NCBI GenBank assembly: GCA_049582005.1
Contig: JBAUTB010000024.1
Location: 1-20,387, forward strand
Source: Sivonenia sp049582005
GTDB taxonomy: Bacteria; Cyanobacteriota; Cyanobacteriia; Gloeobacterales; PMM-0068
Direction of reading: 5' to 3'
DNA: 20,387 nucleotides
This document shows, piece by piece, positions 15,051 through 20,387 of the stretch. The notes below the pieces were generated by a model, which saw only the letters and a program-made list of their open reading frames with translations, had not been told where the DNA came from and ran no database searches. Position numbers and translations under genes: made by a program. Each line of letters begins with the position of its first letter. Within the stretch, counting starts at the first letter, position 1.

Positions 15051-16115
15051 ATGGTCGATGCTCTCAATTCGTTTCCTGCTCTTCACCAACCTCTTAGGCC
15101 GCTGCGTTTGGGGGTGATTGGCGTAGGCAATATGGGACAACACCATACTCGCGTCCTCAGTCTTCTCAAAGACGTTGAACTCATCGGTATTGCCGATACC
15201 AATAAAGAATTGGCTGCAGATACGGCGGGCAAGTATCGCATCAAATGTTTTGACGATTATCGAGAATTGCTACCCCATGTCGATGCCGTATGCATCGCCG
15301 TCCCAACCCGGCTCCACTTCGATGTCAGTATGGAGTGTATGAAAGCGGGGGTCCATATCCTTATCGAAAAACCGATTGCAGCCAATATTCAAGAGGCGGA
15401 AACCCTCGTCAAAGAGGCCGTCGAACGAGATTTGATTCTACAAGTGGGGCACATCGAACGGTTCAATCCAGCCTTCCGCGAACTCTCCAATGTCCTCAAA
15501 AGAGAGGAAGTCCTAGCCTTGGAAGCCCACCGGATGAGCCCCTATTCTCAGCGAGCCAACGATGTCAGTGTGGTCTTTGACTTGATGATCCACGACATTG
15601 ATCTCGTTCTGGAATTAGTTCCCTCTCAAGTTGTCAAGATGCAGGCTTTTGGCAATCGGGCTTCAGATTCTGGCTATCTAGATTTTGTGGCCGCTACCTT
15701 AGTCTTTGCCAATGGGGTAGTCACGACGCTGACGGCCAGCAAAGTCACCCACCGCAAGATTAGGACCCTGGCGGCCCACTGCAAAAATTCACTGGTTGAA
15801 GCAGATTTTTTGAACCATCAGATTCTAATCCACCGTCAAACTACCAGTAACTACATGACGGAGTATGGCCAGGTGCTGTATCGCCAAGATGGGCTGATTG
15901 AGAAAGTTTCCACCACGAACATTGAACCGCTCCATGCCGAACTAGAGCATTTCATTCACTGTGTCCGAGGAGGAGAACCCCCTTCTGTGGGTGGGGAACA
16001 AGCTTTGAAAGCTTTGAAATTGGCTAGTTTGATTGAGCAAATGGCTATAGACGGCACCGTTCGCAATGTCAATGATGCTGATAACCCCACACCACGGACG
16101 GAGGTCCCAGTTTGA
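15051..16115 (+). CDS. Gfo/Idh/MocA-family dehydrogenase, probably acting on a nucleotide sugar
   Basis: A 354-residue NAD(P)-dependent oxidoreductase. The Rossmann motif GVIGVGNMGQHH is at 21-32, the family's EKP is at 106-108 with Lys107 as the likely catalytic/cofactor-contact residue, and GHIERFNPAF follows at 133-142. His181 in FDLMIHDID lies where the substrate-contact histidine usually is. The gene overlaps by four bases the following DegT-type aminotransferase. This pairing is known for WlbA/WbpB with WbpE, and for GnnA with GnnB, where the dehydrogenase oxidises the 3-OH of a UDP-sugar and the aminotransferase installs a 3-amino group. The exact sugar is not visible from sequence, and no acyltransferase or glycosyltransferase is next to it. 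ATG 15051 gives about 18 residues before the Rossmann strand. Confidence 0.88.
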   Translation: MVDALNSFPALHQPLRPLRLGVIGVGNMGQHHTRVLSLLKDVELIGIADTNKELAADTAGKYRIKCFDDYRELLPHVDAVCIAVPTRLHFDVSMECMKAGVHILIEKPIAANIQEAETLVKEAVERDLILQVGHIERFNPAFRELSNVLKREEVLALEAHRMSPYSQRANDVSVVFDLMIHDIDLVLELVPSQVVKMQAFGNRASDSGYLDFVAATLVFANGVVTTLTASKVTHRKIRTLAAHCKNSLVEADFLNHQILIHRQTTSNYMTEYGQVLYRQDGLIEKVSTTNIEPLHAELEHFIHCVRGGEPPSVGGEQALKALKLASLIEQMAIDGTVRNVNDADNPTPRTEVPV

Positions 16116-17221
16116 TTCCTATTTTTGATACAAGTGCTCAAACTGCCAAACTCCAAGAACAATTCAAAGAAGCCCTGGCCGATGTCATGCTTGATGGTCG
16201 CTATATCCTCGGCCCCAATGTCCAAACTTTTGAGAAAGAAATAGCCCAGCTCTGTGGAGTAACCGAAGGCATCGGCGTCGCTTCTGGAACGGATGCCCTC
16301 CATCTCGCACTCAAGGCCTGTGGCATAGGTCCTGGAGACGAGGTGATCACACCCTCGTTTACGTTTATTGCAACTGCAGAAGCGATTGTCTACTGTGGAG
16401 CGACGCCTGTTTTCGTAGACATCGACCCTGAGACGTTTAACCTAGACCCTGTGCAGGTAGCCCAGCAGATCACCTCCCGGACTAAGGTGATTATGCCCGT
16501 TCACCTGTTTGGTCAAATGGCAGACATGGACGCTATCATGGGCCTAGCTCAAGCGCATGGGATTCAAGTCGTAGAAGACTGTGCTCAAGCGATTGGAGCT
16601 ACCTATAAAGGTCGTCCTTCCGGTTCTTTTGGAGCAGCAGGCTGCTTTAGCTTTTACCCAACCAAGAATTTAGGAGCCTTTGGTGACGGTGGTATGGTCG
16701 TTACTGCGGACGCAACCCTGGCCGCTCAGATTTGCAAACTTCGAGCCCATGGCTCTAATGTCCGCTACTACCACGATGAAGTAGGATTTTGCTCCCGTCT
16801 GGATGAAGTCCAAGCGGCTATTTTGCGAGTGAAGCTTCCTCATCTACAGAATTGGAATAACCGACGGGCCGAAATTGCCCAGTTCTACAATGAACAGTTT
16901 GAGAACCTACCGGTACAAACTCCCGCAACAGCATCCGGTAATACGCATACTTATCATCAATACACCCTCCGCGTTTTAGACCGTGACCGTTTGGTTAAAG
17001 AAATGCAGGCGGCGGGTATTGGCGCGATGATTTACTATCCCGTCCCCATTCATTTGCAGAATGCCTTCCAATCTTTTGGCTATAAACCAGGCGATTTGCC
17101 TGCTTCCGAAAAAGCTGCTGCCGAAGTGCTTTCCCTCCCCATTTTCCCAGAACTTACAGATTCGCAGGCTGAACAGGTCGCAGAGACGTTGACAGCTTGC
17201 TTGAGTAAAGTAACTGTTTAG
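16112..17221 (+). CDS. DegT/DnrJ/EryC1/StrS-family PLP aminotransferase for a nucleotide sugar
   Basis: A 369-residue pyridoxal-phosphate enzyme that transfers an amino group, normally from glutamate, to a keto-sugar nucleotide. SGTDALHLAL at 58-67 holds the cofactor phosphate, Asp156 in EDCAQAIGA contacts the pyridine nitrogen, and Lys185 in YPTKNLGAFGDGG should carry the cofactor. Lysine 185 is also the number I recall for WbpE. The start is TTG at 16112, overlapping the stop of the dehydrogenase (TTGA); a strong GGAGGT six bases before it supports both the start and translational coupling. The substrate is probably the 3-keto product of the preceding enzyme; the sugar may go to lipopolysaccharide or another surface glycan, which is inference. 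Confidence 0.92.
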   Translation: MIPIFDTSAQTAKLQEQFKEALADVMLDGRYILGPNVQTFEKEIAQLCGVTEGIGVASGTDALHLALKACGIGPGDEVITPSFTFIATAEAIVYCGATPVFVDIDPETFNLDPVQVAQQITSRTKVIMPVHLFGQMADMDAIMGLAQAHGIQVVEDCAQAIGATYKGRPSGSFGAAGCFSFYPTKNLGAFGDGGMVVTADATLAAQICKLRAHGSNVRYYHDEVGFCSRLDEVQAAILRVKLPHLQNWNNRRAEIAQFYNEQFENLPVQTPATASGNTHTYHQYTLRVLDRDRLVKEMQAAGIGAMIYYPVPIHLQNAFQSFGYKPGDLPASEKAAAEVLSLPIFPELTDSQAEQVAETLTACLSKVTV

Positions 17222-17296
17222 CTATCTATAACTAGAAGCTGCCCAAGTGAACCCATGGAGTGTTTATTTGAATAAATCATACTTGTACGGCTGACT

Positions 17297-17521
17297 ATGA
17301 TTAAGACAAAAGTCGCGTTGACCCTAGATACGTCCCTTCTCCGTCGCGTTGATAAACTTGTTGCCAAGCAGCAATTCCGCAACTCGCCTGGACACCGTGC
17401 CCGCATTGAGGCGCGGACGGAAGAGCTCATCGAAGAGGAAATGACGCTGCGCATTGCCTGGTCCGCCTTGACAGCGTTCTCTCATTTTGAGAGAATAAAA
17501 AATATTCGGATTGACTCTGGT
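17297..17521 (+). pseudogene. Ribbon-helix-helix antitoxin-like remnant running in frame into higB
   Basis: The first 50 or so codons from ATG 17297 read like a CopG/ParD-type ribbon-helix-helix antitoxin: KTKVALTLDTSLLRRVDKLV, then a QFRN turn and IEARTEELIEEE. The normal NRSxAIxxAL segment of the second helix is poor here (NSPGHRARIEARTEEL), and the family's C-terminal toxin-binding tail is missing. The frame stays open through a promoter-like region into higB, so a 174-residue fusion is formally possible. I think the fusion is an accident of decay: HigB is complete from its own ATG at 17522 and a sigma-70-like promoter lies inside this stretch. No ribosome site precedes ATG 17297. Confidence 0.45.
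17468..17507 (+). promoter_or_regulatory. Promoter and operator-like inverted repeat before higB
   Basis: TTGACA (17468-17473) is followed after exactly 17 bases by GAGAAT (17491-17496), a four-of-six -10 match. GAATA-AAAAA-TATTC (17493-17507) is an inverted repeat overlapping the -10 and the predicted transcription start, a usual place for an autorepressing antitoxin such as HigA to bind. HigB begins at 17522. Confidence 0.5.
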
Positions 17522-17821
17522 ATGCACCTGATTGCCATTCGTGAACTCCGACAAGCAGCAGCACAGTTTTCCGATGTGGCAAGTCAGATTGAAGATTGGT
17601 ATCAAGTGGTCAAGGGGGCTACTTGGCAGAATCTAGAAGAAGTCAGACAAACCTATCGTTCTGCAGAAGCGGTGAGAAATTTTACGGTTTTCAACATCAA
17701 GGGGAATCGCTACCGACTGATTGTGTCCATCAATTACATCAAACAAACGATCTATTTCAAATATTTCCTCACCCATGCCCAATACGATAAGGAGGACTGG
17801 AAAAATGACCCTTACTTTTGA
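17522..17821 (+). CDS. higB: HigB-type RelE-fold mRNA interferase toxin
   Basis: A 99-residue type II toxin of the HigB family, which cleaves mRNA on the ribosome. MHLIAIRELRQ matches the family's usual first residues; EDWYQVVKGATWQNLEEVRQ, NFTVFNIKGNRYRLIVSINY and THAQYDKEDW are its hallmark segments. The ATG at 17522 is preferred over the upstream in-frame ATG 17297, which would add a 75-residue ribbon-helix-helix-like piece. The gene overlaps the antitoxin gene higA by 17 bases, and higA has a strong AAGGAGG inside the higB end, so the antitoxin is likely made in excess. Toxin-first order is typical of higBA. The ribosome site of higB itself is weak. Confidence 0.88.
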   Translation: MHLIAIRELRQAAAQFSDVASQIEDWYQVVKGATWQNLEEVRQTYRSAEAVRNFTVFNIKGNRYRLIVSINYIKQTIYFKYFLTHAQYDKEDWKNDPYF

Positions 17822-18209
17822 TTTTCAGGTTTACGCTACGCTTTTGTCCAAGGTTTTACCCCAAGCTATTACAACTGAAGCTGAGAATGAGAGAGCGTTA
17901 GCAATAGTAGAAGCATTGATGCACAAAACTGAGTTAACCCCTGAAGAAGACCGGCTGTATGATTTGCTCCTCGTGCTCATTGAGAAGTTTGAGCAGGAGA
18001 ACTATCCGCTCCAGAATCTTTCTACTCCGCACAGTCGGTTGCTTCATCTGTTAGAGTCTAACCATTTAAAACAGACTGACCTACTAGATGTTTTTGGTTC
18101 TAGCGGCATTGCCTCAGAAGTCATCAATGGCAAACGGGAGATCAGCAAAACGCAGGCTCGGAAGTTAGGAGAACGTTTTGCGGTCTCACCAGCACTATTT
18201 TTGATGTGA
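17805..18209 (+). CDS. higA: HigA-type antitoxin with helix-turn-helix domain
   Basis: A 134-residue antitoxin. The first half (about 1-75, acidic, including ENERALAIVEALMHK and LTPEEDRLYDLLLVLIEKFE) matches the region seen in HigA proteins paired with this HigB class. The second half (about 85-134) is an XRE-type helix-turn-helix (SRLLHLLESN, KQTDLLDVFGSSGIASEVIN, GKREISKTQARKLGERF). Such proteins neutralise HigB and repress their own operon. ATG 17805 is chosen because AAGGAGG (17789-17795) stands nine bases before it; frames upstream lie inside higB. It is followed by a 333-base region without a gene. Confidence 0.88.
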   Translation: MTLTFDFQVYATLLSKVLPQAITTEAENERALAIVEALMHKTELTPEEDRLYDLLLVLIEKFEQENYPLQNLSTPHSRLLHLLESNHLKQTDLLDVFGSSGIASEVINGKREISKTQARKLGERFAVSPALFLM

Positions 18210-18542
18210 CCAATGTAGGGTTACAGCTTCTGTGAAGTCATACCATTTTCAAAAAAACATGCGACACCCCTTTTTTGAAAAACCACTCGGAGCAAGGAAC
18301 TCACATTTTTATCTGTTGCATACAAAAAGGAAATTAGTATCAGACGGTAGCTAATAGCGTGCATAATCGCATTTACACTACTAAATTGCGGATTACCATT
18401 TTCCGAAAGGGCCTGCTGCGCCCCCTGCCGACCGAGGACAGGGACTTCGGCAATGAGTCTAGTCCATGTTGCTCTGATTTCTGAAACTAAAGAACACTAC
18501 GATTAAAATAGCAACAGCAAGGAATAAGTCTGGAGCACAACC
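18210..18542. other. Gene-free stretch after higA
   Basis: No gene or recognisable gene fragment is visible. It contains an AT-only hairpin at 18246-18281 (listed separately), a GC-rich patch at about 18410-18450 and, shortly before the UPF0175 gene, TAAAAT (about 18505-18510), a possible -10 element without a good -35. Confidence 0.5.
18246..18281. repeat. 11-base perfect AT-rich hairpin after higA
   Basis: TTTTCAAAAAA (18246-18256) and TTTTTTGAAAA (18271-18281) are perfect inverted repeats around a 14-base loop. It starts 37 bases past the higA stop. It could end transcription from either strand or mark an old insertion edge. Confidence 0.5.
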
Positions 18543-18796
18543 ATGAATATCCTTATTGATTTGCCAGAGAAAATTGTTCAGCAATTAGAAGCAACGTGGG
18601 GGGATTTACCCCAGAAAGCACTCGAAGCTCTGGCAATAGAGGCTTATCGGGCAGGAGTTCTTTCTTCTGCGCAGGTGCAACAAATGCTCCACCTTCCTTC
18701 GCGATGGGCAACTGAGGCTTCCTTAAAAAAACGCAGGCTTATCTTGACTACACTGAGGCAGATCTAGAGCAGGATAGTCAGACGCTCTGCCAATAG
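18543..18796 (+). pseudogene. UPF0175-family antitoxin, frameshifted at an A7 run
   Basis: From ATG 18543 the frame reads as a UPF0175 antitoxin: MNILIDLPEKIVQQLEATWG, then KALEALAIEAYRAGVLSSAQVQ and LHLPSRWATEA. After an A7 run (18725-18731) the frame turns into unrelated residues and stops at 18765-18767. A shift of -1 at that run restores the family ending, QAYLDYTEADLEQD, and stops at 18794-18796, giving 84 residues, the normal family size. The run sits as A-AAA-AAA in the reading frame, so it may be a mutation, a sequencing error or a slippery site. These proteins usually neutralise a PIN-domain toxin encoded just downstream; here the neighbour is a convergent phd-vapC pair instead. Confidence 0.75.
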
Positions 18797-18798
18797 AT

Positions 18799-19182
18799 TT
18801 ACCAAATCCGATCAATTGAATAACTATCAAAAGCAACATCTATACTAACAATCGGTACTTTTTCTACTATTGTTTGTGCAATTAGTAATCGATCAAATGG
18901 ATCACGATGATGTAATGGTAACGTTGCAATAACGGTTAGATGCTCTAGGCTAATTGGTAAAACTTCAATTTCATTCTGTGATAGCTGCTGGGGAATAAAC
19001 TGTCCATATATTCTGGGCAGAGTAAGCTTCCCAAGGCTAGATTTGATCGCTATCTCCCAAAGACTTGCCGTACTCAACAACAAATCAGCCTCAGATTCAA
19101 GAAGGTTTTTAGCATCTGTACTCAGTTGCGCACTACCGTTAATAAACCAAAGAAATGTATGAGTATCAAGTAAGAGTTTCAT
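18799..19182 (-). CDS. vapC: VapC-type PIN-domain ribonuclease toxin
   Basis: A 127-residue PIN-domain protein, the RNA-cutting toxin of a type II module. The acidic metal-binding set is Asp6 (LLLDTHTFLW), Glu43 (LWEIAIK), Asp94/Asp97 (HHRDPFDRLLIAQ) and Asp115 (IVSIDVAFD), so the active site looks intact. The sequence belongs to the group with DTHTFLW that pairs with Phd/YefM-type antitoxins. Its ATG at 19182 overlaps the antitoxin stop by four bases (ATGA), showing translational coupling. It is convergent with the UPF0175 gene; the two stops are two bases apart. Confidence 0.92.
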   Translation of the reverse strand: MKLLLDTHTFLWFINGSAQLSTDAKNLLESEADLLLSTASLWEIAIKSSLGKLTLPRIYGQFIPQQLSQNEIEVLPISLEHLTVIATLPLHHRDPFDRLLIAQTIVEKVPIVSIDVAFDSYSIDRIW

Positions 19183-19412
19183 CCCATATACTCATCAAAA
19201 TCTTCCAAGGGTTGGTCAAAATCAGGTGATATCCAGATTAATCCTTTGGCACTACCGCTCTGACGGCGTTTCTTGGGTTGAGCAAGGCGCACCAGCTTTA
19301 AGATAGGTTGATTATTCTGCGTAATGATAACCTCATCTCCGCTAAGTGCAGCTTGCAATAAGCTTTCCAATTGGCTTTTTGCTTGATCAATGTCAATTTG
19401 GTGCATTGCCAT
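19179..19412 (-). CDS. Phd/YefM-type antitoxin paired with VapC
   Basis: A 77-residue antitoxin. The N-terminal Phd/YefM DNA-binding part (about 3-45) reads HQIDIDQAKSQLESLLQAAL, then GDEVIITQNNQPILKLV. The C-terminal tail (KRRQSGSAKGLIWISPDF, then QPLEDFDEY) is the toxin-binding part known from cyanobacterial pairs of this type. It neutralises VapC and should repress the shared promoter. ATG 19412 and ATG 19406 (MHQIDID) are both possible starts; the second fits the usual N-terminus slightly better but the first gives better spacing from upstream purines. Nothing recognisable lies in the 267 bases before it. Confidence 0.9.
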   Translation of the reverse strand: MAMHQIDIDQAKSQLESLLQAALSGDEVIITQNNQPILKLVRLAQPKKRRQSGSAKGLIWISPDFDQPLEDFDEYMG

Positions 19413-19679
19413 TCACTCTGTCAAGATTGGATTCATCCAGACTATCCTAAGGAAGAAAGAAGTATTTAAGATTTTGACAAATCTCCACTTCTAGTTCGGG
19501 AAATCCCTGGTGCATCGCCTTTCGATTAGGATAAATCGCCGAGCTTAATTACCTGACCTATTTTGGCTTGCCATTATCTCGTAGGTAATCAGCGTCACTT
19601 ATTCACTCTTTCTGCCATGTTGAGGGCAGGCTACTAGAGCTTCCCATTAGGGAGACCAGATATTGACACTATAGATAAT

Positions 19680-20267
19680 TTACCAGACTGAAAACTCAGG
19701 AACTTTTAGTTTATTCTGCTCACATGCGGTGGATAGATCAGTCACGATCTTAAAGTAATCATCACGGTTGCGAACTTGGGCAAATAGTGAGATCTGTTTC
19801 AGCCTTTCATCTGGAGTAAGGTGGGGACTGGAGATAGCCAGAAGCTGGTTGAAATTAGTAATAGCCCGATTGACATAGCTAACACGCAATGAATAGATTA
19901 CTGAAAATGTTATCAAGAACAAAAAAAGGAGTCCGCCTTGTATCAGGATTCTTCGTCGGTTTTTTTCTATCCCACTTAACTGCTCTTTTTCTATTGATAT
20001 TCGTTCATTTAACTGCTCCAATCGTTCTCTTAACTGCCCTAATTGCTCCTTTGACTGCTCAGTTTCCATTGGCTCCTTTGACTGCACCATTTCTATGTGC
20101 TCTTTTGGCTGCTTTATCGTAGATTGGCGGGGAAATGTCAAAAGAATACCCAAAATGGCACCCGGTAGCGCACTTAGCGAGAATTTCAGAAGAGACAAAC
20201 TGGGTTCTTCAGGATGCCCCTGAGCAATATCCACATACAAACTATTTTTAAAGCTAACCACCAGCAA
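19680..20267 (-). CDS. Two-helix membrane protein with repeat-built coiled coil, unknown function
   Basis: A 195-residue protein with two hydrophobic segments (about 28-46 and 107-126) joined by a highly charged stretch (about 50-105). The stretch contains repeats such as QSKEPMETE and QSKEQLGQLRERLEQLNERI, predicted to form a coiled coil. Residues 130-195 form a soluble domain (YVNRAITNFNQLLAIS, TPDERLKQISLFAQ and a single Cys182). I do not recognise the family. The start is uncertain: TTG 20267 is the first in frame, followed closely by other TTG/GTG codons. DNA repeats underlie the coiled coil (listed separately). No neighbour on the same strand hints at its role. Confidence 0.55.
   Translation of the reverse strand: MLVVSFKNSLYVDIAQGHPEEPSLSLLKFSLSALPGAILGILLTFPRQSTIKQPKEHIEMVQSKEPMETEQSKEQLGQLRERLEQLNERISIEKEQLSGIEKNRRRILIQGGLLFLFLITFSVIYSLRVSYVNRAITNFNQLLAISSPHLTPDERLKQISLFAQVRNRDDYFKIVTDLSTACEQNKLKVPEFSVW
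20045..20119. repeat. 27-base tandem repeats within the 19680-20267 gene
   Basis: Two and a partial third copy of a 27-base unit starting GCTCCTTTGACTGC are found at 20045-20071, 20072-20098 and 20099-20119; 21-base versions (TTAACTGC core) precede them at about 20003-20044. Both lengths are multiples of three, encoding 9- and 7-residue units of the coiled coil, so copy number can change without breaking the frame. Confidence 0.65.
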
Positions 20268-20387
20268 TTCTCATTATGAGACATTTGTGCTCAAATCTTA
20301 GCTGACAGAGAGTTTTATGACTGAATCGCTCAACGATAGAATGCGGTTTCCAGCCTGTTAAACTGCTCAAAGCAGGACAGTTGAATG

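Noticed and set aside
19889..20122. Open frame on the plus strand with a repeated hydrophobic LTAP pattern
   Set aside because: It is the antisense of the repeat-built coiled coil of the minus-strand gene; its periodicity comes from the DNA repeats.
20268..20387. Possible gene start at the right edge (ATG 20317)
   Set aside because: The frame closes after 14 codons; only small inverted repeats such as CTGCT-CAA-AGCAG are visible.

Overview
The window looks like chromosomal DNA of a cyanobacterium. The main evidence is an iron-uptake-porin N-terminus, a NucA/NuiA nuclease-inhibitor pair like that of Anabaena, a RibBA with the long C-terminal extension seen in cyanobacteria, a glutamate synthase of the ferredoxin-dependent type standing without gltD, and an NblB-like HEAT-repeat protein. 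I cannot place it more finely. Several genes appear to use TTG or GTG starts.

Left part (1-2128, all minus strand) is a metal-uptake region. It holds the N-terminus of an iron-uptake porin (cut by the window edge), a secreted helix-hairpin-helix protein, a decayed FTR1 iron permease relic preceded by a good Fur-type box, and a ZnuA-type zinc-binding lipoprotein whose leader carries a Zur-type box. No permease or ATPase genes for ZnuA are present.

2210-3737 is a convergent nuclease-inhibitor pair: nuiA (+) and a secreted NucA-family nuclease (-) with an extra Excalibur domain. 3816-4884 (-) is a two-gene unit: an MsrQ/ferric-reductase-like haem membrane protein followed by a small exported protein whose predicted mature end begins with histidine. 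This is the best candidate in the window for an uncharacterised functional pair.

5087-8936 (+) holds a membrane-anchored NHL beta-propeller protein, ribBA, a small membrane protein and an 84-residue conserved-looking protein. 8973-13574 (-) is the large glutamate synthase gene. 13847-14922 is a divergent pair, an NblB-like HEAT protein and a small protein of unknown function. 15051-17221 (+) is a translationally coupled dehydrogenase/aminotransferase pair of the kind that makes 3-amino sugars on nucleotide carriers.

17297-19412 is a toxin-antitoxin cluster: a ribbon-helix-helix-like remnant running in frame into HigB, then HigA, a UPF0175 antitoxin gene broken by (or using) a frameshift at an A7 run, and a convergent Phd-VapC pair. 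The right end (19680-20267, -) encodes a two-helix membrane protein with a repeat-built coiled coil. I saw no tRNA, rRNA, CRISPR array, insertion sequence or riboswitch.
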